From NCBI GenBank assembly GCA_900552095.1, contig URYM01000026.1:1-13368 (forward strand): a stretch of 13,368 nucleotides of DNA, written 5' to 3'. The notes under the pieces are model-generated. The model did no database searches. It had not been told where the DNA came from and saw nothing but the letters and a program-made list of their open reading frames with translations. This stretch comes from an uncultured Blautia sp. (GTDB lineage Bacteria > Bacillota > Clostridia > Lachnospirales > Lachnospiraceae). Below are positions 7,128-13,368 of the stretch, one piece after another. The position numbers and the translations under genes were made by a program. Numbering within the stretch: the stretch's first letter is position 1; each line of letters opens with the position of its first letter.

Positions 7128-8369
7128 TTACGCATTCAGCGGATATCTGTCTGTCAGGGTTTTGACGATTCCCTTTGCCGCCTCTTTATTCTTCCCGCCA
7201 TCCTGAATCATCAGGGAGATCGCCTCCGCGATCTGATCCATGTCTTCCTCTTTCATCCCCCGGGATGTGACTGCAGCTGTTCCCAGACGCACACCGCTGG
7301 TAACAAAGGGAGATTCCGGATCATTGGGAATCGCGTTTTTATTGCAGGTGATATTAGCTTCATCCAGAAGTTTTTCCATCGCCTTGCCTGTAATCCCGGT
7401 TCCCCTCAGATCTACCAGCATCAGGTGATTATCCGTTCCTCCTGACACGATCCGGATCCCTCTCTTTGTAAGGCCGCTGCACAGAGCCGCACAGTTTTTC
7501 ACCAGCTGCTCCTGATAAGCTTTAAACTCCGGCTGCAGCGCCTCCTTAAAGCAGACTGCCTTTCCGGCGATGACATGCATCAGCGGACCGCCCTGGATCC
7601 CCGGAAATACCGCCTTGTTAAACTTGAACTGCTCTGCGATCTCCCGGCTGGAAAGGATCAGTCCTCCCCTGGGGCCCCTTAACGTCTTATGGGTGGTGGT
7701 CGTCGTCACATGGGCATAGGGAATGGGGCTGGGATGAAGTCCTGCCGCTACCAGACCGGCAATGTGCGCCATATCCACCATCAGATAAGCCCCCGCTTCA
7801 TCGGCAATCTCACGGAACCGCTTAAAGTCAATTGTTCTGGCATAAGCGCTGGCTCCCGCCACGATCAGCCGCGGCTTCGCCTCCAGAGCGATCCGGCGGA
7901 CCTCCTCATAGTCGATCACGCCCTCATCATTGACGCCGTAAGGTACAATTTTAAAATAAGCCCCGGAAATGTTGGCCGGACTTCCGTGTGTCAGATGTCC
8001 GCCGTGGGCCAGATTCATCCCCATCACCGTATCCCCGGGTTTTAACATGGCAAAAAACACAGCCAGATTTGCCTGTGCTCCCGAGTGGGGCTGTACATTG
8101 GCATACGTGCAGCCGAACAGTTCTTTTGCGCGCTCAATCGCAAGATTTTCTACCACGTCCACGCACTCACAGCCGCCATAATACCGTTTTCCCGGATACC
8201 CTTCCGCATATTTGTTTGTCAGCGGGCTTCCCATGGCCGCCATCACCGCCCTGCTCACCCAGTTTTCCGATGCGATCAGTTCGATATGTGAATTCTGACG
8301 GGCAACCTCATCTTCGATCGCCTGCGCAATTTCCGGGTCTACTGCTTTTACTTCATCCAAAGAATACAT
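7128..8369 (-). CDS. glyA: Serine hydroxymethyltransferase
   Basis: This 413-aa protein is a full-length PLP enzyme that interconverts serine and glycine while loading tetrahydrofolate to give 5,10-methylene-THF, the main one-carbon donor for purine and thymidylate synthesis. Conserved segments are LIASENW (31-37; usually ASENF), [16 protein letters not shown] (51-66), [17 protein letters not shown] (199-215, with D199 and H202 near the PLP ring) and [15 protein letters not shown] (222-236, with K228 the PLP lysine). The start is supported by GGAGGAGG six bases upstream and by a strong promoter about 60 bases before it. It is the first gene of the minus-strand operon. The short leader, about 28 nt from the predicted transcription start, leaves no room for a riboswitch. 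Confidence 0.98.
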   Translation of the reverse strand: MYSLDEVKAVDPEIAQAIEDEVARQNSHIELIASENWVSRAVMAAMGSPLTNKYAEGYPGKRYYGGCECVDVVENLAIERAKELFGCTYANVQPHSGAQANLAVFFAMLKPGDTVMGMNLAHGGHLTHGSPANISGAYFKIVPYGVNDEGVIDYEEVRRIALEAKPRLIVAGASAYARTIDFKRFREIADEAGAYLMVDMAHIAGLVAAGLHPSPIPYAHVTTTTTHKTLRGPRGGLILSSREIAEQFKFNKAVFPGIQGGPLMHVIAGKAVCFKEALQPEFKAYQEQLVKNCAALCSGLTKRGIRIVSGGTDNHLMLVDLRGTGITGKAMEKLLDEANITCNKNAIPNDPESPFVTSGVRLGTAAVTSRGMKEEDMDQIAEAISLMIQDGGKNKEAAKGIVKTLTDRYPLNA

Positions 8370-8403
8370 GTGGTACCTCCTCCAGCATCATAAGTTTTCA
8401 ATA

Positions 8404-8432
8404 ATTATACCCTGTCTCATTCAATTTGGCAA
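8404..8432 (-). promoter_or_regulatory. Sigma-A-type promoter of the glyA operon
   Basis: On the minus strand, TTGCCA (8432-8427) and a perfect TATAAT (8409-8404) are separated by exactly 17 bases. Transcription would start near 8397 and give a leader of about 28 nt before the glyA ATG. Confidence 0.78.
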
Positions 8433-8458
8433 ATACCTGTTTACAGTTTCCCGCAAAT

Positions 8459-8487
8459 TTGCTTTAATTAGTACAAGAAAATATAAT
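8459..8487 (+). promoter_or_regulatory. Probable promoter of the alcohol dehydrogenase gene
   Basis: A perfect -10 box TATAAT at 8482-8487 has TTGCTT 17 bases upstream at 8459-8464. The -35 box is weak, so an activator may be needed. The leader would be about 30 nt and contains AAAGGAGTGA before the ATG at 8525. Confidence 0.6.
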
Positions 8488-8524
8488 CTTGCCAGTTTAA
8501 AATCAGGAAAAGGAGTGATCTCTT

Positions 8525-9703
8525 ATGCAGAACTGTACTTACTATGCACCTACAGAAGTTGTCTTCGGGAAAAATACGGAATCCCAAACCGGAGCCCTGA
8601 TCCGAAAATGGGGCGGCAGCCGGGTCCTCATCCACTACGGCGGTTCCAGCGCAAAAAAATCCGGCCTTCTCGACCGGATTACCGCCTCTCTTGCTGAGGA
8701 AAATATCCCCTTCGTTCTTCTGGGCGGCGTTGTACCCAATCCCCGCCTCTCAAAAGTCCGCGAAGGCATCGAACTGGGCCGCCGGGAACAGATTGACTTT
8801 ATACTGGCAGTGGGCGGCGGAAGCGTGATCGACTCCGCCAAAGCCATTGGCTACGGACTCTCCAATGAGGGGGATGTGTGGGATTTCTATACGAAAAAGC
8901 GAACCCCTTCCGCCTGTCTGCCCCTGGGCGCTGTCCTCACCATTGCCGCAGCCGGAAGTGAAATGAGCGACTCTTCTGTGATCACCAACGAAGAGGGATG
9001 GCTGAAAAGGGGATGCAGTTCCAATTTCTGCCGCTGCAGATTTGCCGTGATGAACCCGGAACTTACCTGCACACTGCCGCCCTACCAGACAGCCAGCGGC
9101 TGTACTGACATTCTGATGCATACCATGGAGCGGTACTTCACCAACGATAAACGCATGGATCTCACCGATGAACTGGCGGAGGGACTTCTCCGTTCTGTCG
9201 TCAGAAATGCCCGCATTTTAAAGGAAGAGCCGCTAAACTACGAAGCCCGCGCCAGCATCATGTGGGCCGGAAGCCTCTCCCACAACGATCTTACCCACTT
9301 TGGAAGCGGACGGGGCGACTGGGCCTGTCATCAGCTGGAACATGAGCTGGGCGGTATGTTTGACGTAGCGCACGGCGCCGGCCTGGCCGCTGTCTGGGGC
9401 TCCTGGGCCCGCTTCGTCTTCTCCTCCAATCCGGCACGCTTTGCCCGCTATGCCCGCCGGGTATGGGATATCCGGGAAGAGAACGACCAGAAAGCCGCCC
9501 TGGCTGGGATCCTGGCCACCGAAAACTTCTTCCGGGAGATTGAGATGCCCACCTCCCTCGCCAAACTGGGGCTGTCCCCCACAGAGGAACAGCTGGATAC
9601 CCTGGCCTTCAAATGTTCTCACGAAAACACCCGCACCATCGGCGATATCAAAAAACTGGGTCTTCCCGAAATCCGGGAAATCTACCGTCTCAGCCTGACG
9701 TAA
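8525..9703 (+). CDS. Iron-containing alcohol dehydrogenase (butanol dehydrogenase-like)
   Basis: This 392-aa group III alcohol dehydrogenase, resembling BdhA/YqhD, is an NAD(P)H-dependent aldehyde reductase typical of fermentative disposal of reducing equivalents. The N-terminal YYAPTEVVFGKN opening and the nucleotide-binding GGGSVIDSAKAI (97-108) are standard. Expected metal ligands are D195 and H199 in GCTDILMHTMERYF, then H269 and H283 in CHQLEHELGGMFDVAHGAG, with the same 14-residue spacing as in YqhD. AAGGAGTGA precedes the ATG. The gene is monocistronic: its own promoter lies in the 155-bp divergent region shared with glyA, and a hairpin with a T-tract follows the stop. An unusual Cys cluster (C164, C169, C171) lies before the metal site. 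The alcohol or aldehyde substrate cannot be read from sequence. Confidence 0.95.
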   Translation: MQNCTYYAPTEVVFGKNTESQTGALIRKWGGSRVLIHYGGSSAKKSGLLDRITASLAEENIPFVLLGGVVPNPRLSKVREGIELGRREQIDFILAVGGGSVIDSAKAIGYGLSNEGDVWDFYTKKRTPSACLPLGAVLTIAAAGSEMSDSSVITNEEGWLKRGCSSNFCRCRFAVMNPELTCTLPPYQTASGCTDILMHTMERYFTNDKRMDLTDELAEGLLRSVVRNARILKEEPLNYEARASIMWAGSLSHNDLTHFGSGRGDWACHQLEHELGGMFDVAHGAGLAAVWGSWARFVFSSNPARFARYARRVWDIREENDQKAALAGILATENFFREIEMPTSLAKLGLSPTEEQLDTLAFKCSHENTRTIGDIKKLGLPEIREIYRLSLT

Positions 9704-9704
9704 A

Positions 9705-9734
9705 AAAGGGGGGCGCAAATCCCCCTTTCTTTTC
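9705..9734 (+). terminator. Intrinsic terminator of the alcohol dehydrogenase gene
   Basis: AAAGGGGG (9705-9712) pairs with CCCCCTTT (9721-9728) across an 8-base loop and is followed by a T-rich run (TTCTTTT). It begins one base after the stop codon. Confidence 0.85.
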
Positions 9735-9745
9735 CGGGAAACAGC

Positions 9746-9800
9746 ACGAGAAAACGGCGGGAACCCGTATAAGTACCGGGTTCTCCGCCGTTTTCCTCGT
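9746..9800 (-). terminator. Long bidirectional hairpin, probable tRNA-Phe terminator
   Basis: ACGAG-AAAACGGCGG-GAACCCG (9746-9767) pairs with CGGGTTC-T-CCGCCGTTTT-C-CTCGT (9777-9800), interrupted only by single bulged bases at 9784 and 9795. The loop is about nine bases. The A-tract and T-tract flanking the GC core let it work in either direction. It lies 19 bp downstream of the tRNA-Phe 3' end on the minus strand and would also back up the dehydrogenase terminator. Confidence 0.75.
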
Positions 9801-9819
9801 CTTGAACATACGTTCGTCG

Positions 9820-9892
<73 letters not shown>

Positions 9893-9913
9893 ATGGAACT
9901 CAATCCGAAAGTT

Positions 9914-9942
9914 ATAATACCACAGTTTTCCTCACATTGCAA
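9914..9942 (-). promoter_or_regulatory. Probable tRNA-Phe promoter
   Basis: On the minus strand, TTGCAA (9942-9937) and TATTAT (9919-9914) are 17 bases apart, and the predicted start is about 15 nt before the mature tRNA 5' end. The same AT-rich patch reads TATAAT on the + strand, but no -35 box accompanies it there. Confidence 0.55.
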
Positions 9943-9999
9943 GAGCTTTTTTCTTTTTTCCCCATAGAATATAGTAAATACAAATCTCAGGTAACTGTT

Positions 10000-10626
10000 A
10001 TGATTTCCTATTTTTTTCAGCCTCTGCTCTTCGCAGCGGCTTTGTCCATAGATGGCTTTGCAGCCTGTTTCGCCTACGGCGCTTCCCAGGTACGGATCCC
10101 TTTTTCTTCCCGCCTTATTCTGTGCTGCACCTCCACGGTCACTCTGATTTTTGCCCTTCTGGCCGGGAAGGGGCTCTGCAGTCTGCTGCCTCCCCTGGCG
10201 GCCCCTGTTCTGCGCTTCTTTTTGCTCTTTTCCCTGGGTCTTCTGAAGATCTTCGACAGCGGCATCAAACGCCTGATCCGAAGACAGCATTTTTCTCCCA
10301 GAAATCTGCATTTTTCTCTGCTCAGCCTTCAGTTTATCCTCACCGTATACGCTGATCCGGAGAGAGTAAATCAGGACGACCAGTCTGTGCTCTCCCCAAA
10401 AGAAGCTCTCCCGCTTGGCCTGGCACTTTCTCTGGACAGCGCAGCCGCCGGTATCGGAGCCGCTTCCCTTCCTCTCCTCCCGGCCGCCTTTCTGTCCTTC
10501 TTCTTTGCCCTTTTTGCAGTTACCGCCGGCACCTTTCTGGGGCGCCGGCTGTGTTCCCATCTTTCACTGGACCTGTCCTGGCTCTGCGGCCTTCTGCTTA
10601 TGGGAATGGCTTTTCTGAAATTTTGA
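10000..10626 (+). CDS. ytaF: Sporulation membrane protein YtaF (MntP-like)
   Basis: This 208-aa integral membrane protein has about six hydrophobic spans and an internal repeat. ALSIDGFAACFAYG (14-27) in the first half mirrors ALSLDSAAAGIGAA (142-155) in the second, each with a membrane-embedded Asp (D18 and D146), as in the MntP cation-exporter superfamily. The YtaF signature is LKIFDSGIK (82-90), FILTVYADPE (112-121) and LSPKEALPLGLALSLD (131-146). YtaF is linked to sporulation in Bacillus, and cation transport is inferred from the fold. I chose the ATG at 10000; a TTG at 9937 is in frame but unconvincing. The ribosome site (AGGT) is weak and no clear promoter is seen. The last 20 codons overlap the convergent ATPase gene. 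Confidence 0.9.
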   Translation: MISYFFQPLLFAAALSIDGFAACFAYGASQVRIPFSSRLILCCTSTVTLIFALLAGKGLCSLLPPLAAPVLRFFLLFSLGLLKIFDSGIKRLIRRQHFSPRNLHFSLLSLQFILTVYADPERVNQDDQSVLSPKEALPLGLALSLDSAAAGIGAASLPLLPAAFLSFFFALFAVTAGTFLGRRLCSHLSLDLSWLCGLLLMGMAFLKF

Positions 10627-13170
10627 AAGCAGCAGGAGGATTTCATGCGCAGCCAGAGGCATAAGCGCCATAAATAAAAGTCCGCCCCACTCTCCCAGGG
10701 ACAGCTGAACTGTACCGAAAAGCTCTATGAAATAAGGGACTTCCGTAACCAGCACCTGCAGCGCGATCCCCACAGCGACAGAAACCAGCATCAGGGGATT
10801 TCTCCTGTGCCCCCGGAAGACAGAAGTTTCCACATCCCGCATGCCGACAGCATGAAACAGCTGGGAAATTCCCAGCACCGTGAATGCATAGGTCTGTGCC
10901 CGGGGTAAAAGTCCCGGCGCTCCAAAGGCAGACATCAGCCCTTCCACAGAGAGCGGTCTTCCACTGGCACTTAACCAGTAACAGGGGAGTTTCAAAAAGG
11001 CAGCCAGACTGACTCCCCCGATCAGAAGTCCGTAAAAAAGTGTACAGGAAAGTCCTCCCTCTCCGAAAATACTTTCTTCCTTCTTTCTGGGCGGACGCTC
11101 CATCAGTTTCCCGGGATCCTGAACATCTGTTCCCAGCGCCAGGGCGGGAAGGGAATCTGTAATCAGATTGATCCATAAAATGTGGCCTGCCTTCAAAGCT
11201 GCCGGAAAACCGGCCAGCACAGACAGAAACATGGTCAGAATTTCCCCAAAGTTGGAGGACAGAAGGAAAATCACGGATTTCCGGATATTTTCATAAATTC
11301 CTCTTCCTTCTGCCATCGCCTTTTCAATGGTAGAAAAATTATCATCCGTCAGCACCATATCCGCGGCCTCCCTGGCCACGTCCGTCCCTTTCTCCCCCAT
11401 GGCGATCCCGATATCCGCAGCCTTTAAGGAGGGCGCGTCGTTGACTCCATCACCCGTCATGGCTACCAGGTTTCCGGAGCTCTGCAGCGCTTTCACAATA
11501 CGCACCTTATGTTCCGGAGACACCCGGGCAAAGACCGCAATTTCCCCCACCCGCCTTTTTAATTCCCGGTCCGAACACTTCTCCAGATTCTCTCCTGTCA
11601 TACACTGCCCTTCTCCCTCGGCTATAGAGAGCTGCCGGGCAATTGCCAGAGCCGTATCCGGATAATCTCCCGTGATCATCACAGTACGCACACCGGCCTT
11701 TCTGAACTTTTCCACCGATTCCCGTACTCCGGGACGCACCGGATCCTCCATGCCTGCCAGTCCGAGAAACACAAGTTCCTGCTCTTTTATCTCCCCGGCT
11801 TCCGGCTCCATGGCAAAGGCCATCACACGCAGAGCCCGGGAAGCCATAAAATCCAGGGCATTTTCAATCTTCTTGCGCTCCTCCCCGGTCAGCTCCTCCG
11901 CCCTGCCTTCCCGCCAGATCCGGCTGCAAAGCGGCAGTACCCGATCCGGAGCGCCTTTGGTATACTGAATCCTGCGGCTTCCCCTGCGATGCAGCGTACT
12001 CATCATTTTCCGTTCCGAGTCAAACGGCCATTCCCCGATCCTGGGCTGTCCCTTCTCCTGTTCTTCCTTTCTGACCGAATACTGCTCTGCCAGATCAAGA
12101 AGCGCCAGTTCTGAGGGATCTCCCGTCCGCGTCTTCCCCTGACGTACCGCATCATTACAAAGAGTCAGCGCATCCAGAAAAGCGTCTTCCCTCCCCCGTC
12201 TCAGTTCGTCCTGTCCCCGGATTTCCCCGCCGGTATAGCAGCTGACCACTTTCATTTTGTTCTGGGTCAGCGTTCCGGTCTTGTCCGAACACACGGCAGT
12301 TACTGCCCCCAGCGTTTCCACCGCAGGAAGCTTCCGCACAATGGTATGTACCCTCACCATCCGTGATACGCTGAGCGCCAGAACGATGGTCACAATCGCC
12401 GGAAGCCCTTCCGGAACAGCCGCTACTGCCAGGGAAATCGCAGTCAGGAACATTTCCCCCACATCCCGGTGCTGCAGTAGCGCTGCGCCAAAAAGAAGGA
12501 AACAGATCGCCAGGGCTCCCGCACTTAAAACTTTCCCCAGTTCTGCCAGTTTTCTCTGAAGCGGGGTAAGCGCCGTCGTCTTTTCCTTTAAAGAAGAAGC
12601 AATCCTGCCAATTGCAGTATCCATCCCTGTGGCTTCCACAATACCAGCTCCCCGCCCATAGGTCACATAGGAGGACTGGCAGACCAGATCTCCTTTTTTC
12701 TTCAAAACAGGAACAGATTCCCCGGTGAGCGCTGACTCTTCCGCTTTCAAATTCACAGATTCTGTCAGACGGATATCCGCCGGGATCTGGCATCCGGTTT
12801 TCAGAATTACCAGATCCCCCGGAACCAGCTGCCGGCTCTCGATTTCCCGTATTTCCCCTCCCCGGCACACCTGCGCATGTGGTACTGTAAGATTTTTCAG
12901 CGCTTCCAGCGCCTTTCGCGCCTTTCCCTCCTGCAGCACGCCGGTCACACCATTTAACAGGACGACAGCCAGTATAATCACAGTATCTTCCCATTCCCCC
13001 AGAGCCGTGGACACTGCGGCCGCCGCCAGAAGAATAAAAATAAGCGGATCTTTCAGCTGAGCCGCAAACCGCAGAAAAATCCCCTTCTCCTTTTCTTCCT
13101 GCAGCTGGTTGGGCCCGCATGTTTTCAGCCGTTTTGCCGCTTCCGCTTCCGTCAGTCCCCTTTCCGCCAT
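10564..13170 (-). CDS. Calcium-transporting P-type ATPase (P2B/PMCA-like)
   Basis: This 868-aa P-type ATPase is full length and would export Ca2+ from the cytoplasm at the cost of ATP. In order it shows the actuator motif TGES (149-152), TM4 [10 protein letters not shown] (251-260), phosphorylated D296 in SDKTGTLT, nucleotide-site K405 in KGAPD and the hinge [16 protein letters not shown] (573-588). TM5 [11 protein letters not shown] has N640 and E643; TM6 [15 protein letters not shown] has N668, T671 and D672. These match the SERCA/PMCA Ca2+ ligands. TM8 has Q770 where SERCA has a Glu, as in PMCA, suggesting one Ca2+ per cycle. About ten membrane helices are expected. AGAGGGGG precedes the ATG. 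The promoter is unclear: a TAGAAT-like box near 13196-13201 lacks a convincing -35. The hydrophilic tail ([14 protein letters not shown]) overlaps ytaF antisense by 63 bp. Confidence 0.95.
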   Translation of the reverse strand: MAERGLTEAEAAKRLKTCGPNQLQEEKEKGIFLRFAAQLKDPLIFILLAAAAVSTALGEWEDTVIILAVVLLNGVTGVLQEGKARKALEALKNLTVPHAQVCRGGEIREIESRQLVPGDLVILKTGCQIPADIRLTESVNLKAEESALTGESVPVLKKKGDLVCQSSYVTYGRGAGIVEATGMDTAIGRIASSLKEKTTALTPLQRKLAELGKVLSAGALAICFLLFGAALLQHRDVGEMFLTAISLAVAAVPEGLPAIVTIVLALSVSRMVRVHTIVRKLPAVETLGAVTAVCSDKTGTLTQNKMKVVSCYTGGEIRGQDELRRGREDAFLDALTLCNDAVRQGKTRTGDPSELALLDLAEQYSVRKEEQEKGQPRIGEWPFDSERKMMSTLHRRGSRRIQYTKGAPDRVLPLCSRIWREGRAEELTGEERKKIENALDFMASRALRVMAFAMEPEAGEIKEQELVFLGLAGMEDPVRPGVRESVEKFRKAGVRTVMITGDYPDTALAIARQLSIAEGEGQCMTGENLEKCSDRELKRRVGEIAVFARVSPEHKVRIVKALQSSGNLVAMTGDGVNDAPSLKAADIGIAMGEKGTDVAREAADMVLTDDNFSTIEKAMAEGRGIYENIRKSVIFLLSSNFGEILTMFLSVLAGFPAALKAGHILWINLITDSLPALALGTDVQDPGKLMERPPRKKEESIFGEGGLSCTLFYGLLIGGVSLAAFLKLPCYWLSASGRPLSVEGLMSAFGAPGLLPRAQTYAFTVLGISQLFHAVGMRDVETSVFRGHRRNPLMLVSVAVGIALQVLVTEVPYFIELFGTVQLSLGEWGGLLFMALMPLAAHEILLLLSKFQKSHSHKQKAAEPGQVQ

Positions 13171-13271
13171 AGCTTTTCCCCCTCTCCCCGGTTGTCTGCT
13201 TACATTCTATGCGAAAAGGATTCCGGTTATGCACGAAGCTGCGGGGCGGGCTGCCCCTTCTTCCCAAAAAC

Positions 13272-13322
13272 AAAACCCCGGAAGTTTAATAAATACTGGA
13301 TTTATCAAACCTCCGGGGGTTT
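13272..13322 (-). terminator. Intrinsic terminator of tRNA-Gly
   Basis: Read on the minus strand, a 22-base arm (AAACCCCCGGAGGTTTGATAAA minus its ends, 13322-13301) pairs with 13293-13272 across a 7-base loop and is followed by TTTTGTTTTT. Two positions pair as G-U only in the minus-strand RNA and are A/C mismatches in the + RNA, showing that the functional transcript is the minus one, coming from the tRNA. Confidence 0.82.
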
Positions 13323-13328
13323 CTTATA

Positions 13329-13368
13329 AGCACGAGACGGGATTCGAACCCGCGACCCTCGCCTTGGC
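13329..13368 (-). tRNA. tRNA-Gly (anticodon GCC), 3' half, cut by window edge
   Basis: The minus strand at the window edge starts with GCC (positions 34-36), then AA, the stem strand GGCGA, variable loop GGGTC, T arm GCGGG-TTCGAAT-CCCGT, acceptor strand CTCGTGC and discriminator T. The U73 and GCC anticodon fit bacterial tRNA-Gly. CCA is not encoded. The 5' half lies outside, so the anticodon call depends on the spacing from the T arm, which is regular. Confidence 0.85.

Noticed and set aside
9963..9970. CATAGAAT, resembling a sigma-E -10 box upstream of ytaF
   Set aside because: It would suit a sporulation gene, but no matching -35 element lies at the right distance, so it is not claimed.
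9937..9999. TTG start for YtaF, 21 codons upstream of the ATG
   Set aside because: No Shine-Dalgarno match, hydrophilic lead sequence not typical of the family, and the same bases serve as the -35 box of the tRNA-Phe promoter.
12155..13273. Open frame of 372 codons on the minus strand
   Set aside because: It is a second frame inside the Ca2+-ATPase gene, rich in Gly, Ser and Arg, with no motif; it also runs across the ATPase start and the intergenic region.

Overview
The window reads as chromosomal core DNA of a Clostridia member, most likely a Lachnospiraceae gut anaerobe. The clues are the GC-leaning composition with strong GGAGG-type ribosome binding sites, a VanW-family exported protein, a DUF4080-type B12/radical-SAM protein, a YtaF sporulation membrane protein, an iron-dependent alcohol dehydrogenase and tRNA genes without encoded CCA. 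The genus is an inference from family resemblance; no search was run. There is no sign of a phage, transposon, CRISPR array or plasmid.

Left edge (2-653): the 3' two thirds of a sensor histidine kinase on the + strand. It converges on the last gene of a long minus-strand operon, and a probable intrinsic terminator for that operon lies on the kinase stop codon.

Main block (653-8432, minus strand): eight tightly packed genes behind one strong sigma-A-like promoter (TTGCCA-17-TATAAT). In order of transcription they are glyA (serine hydroxymethyltransferase), a PfkB-family sugar kinase, a B12-binding/radical SAM protein, a DnaQ-like 3'-5' exonuclease, a 31-codon single-span membrane peptide, a secreted VanW-family protein, an AIR-synthase/HypE-like protein and trmL (tRNA wobble 2'-O-methyltransferase). 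Three junctions are ATGA stop/start overlaps and the others are 3-38 nt gaps, so co-transcription is likely. One-carbon supply, sugar phosphorylation, nucleic-acid processing and cell-envelope roles are mixed, with no obvious single pathway.

Middle (8459-9892): divergent from glyA is an iron-containing alcohol dehydrogenase with its own promoter and terminator. It is followed by a very strong bidirectional hairpin and then tRNA-Phe(GAA) on the minus strand.

Right part (10000-13368): ytaF (+) and a calcium-type P-ATPase (minus) are convergent and overlap by 63 bp at their 3' ends. Both look like divalent-cation membrane proteins. Upstream of the ATPase are the terminator and 3' half of a tRNA-Gly(GCC) cut by the window edge.

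The least explained pieces are the 31-aa membrane peptide, the radical SAM protein and the orphan HypE-like protein inside the glyA operon.
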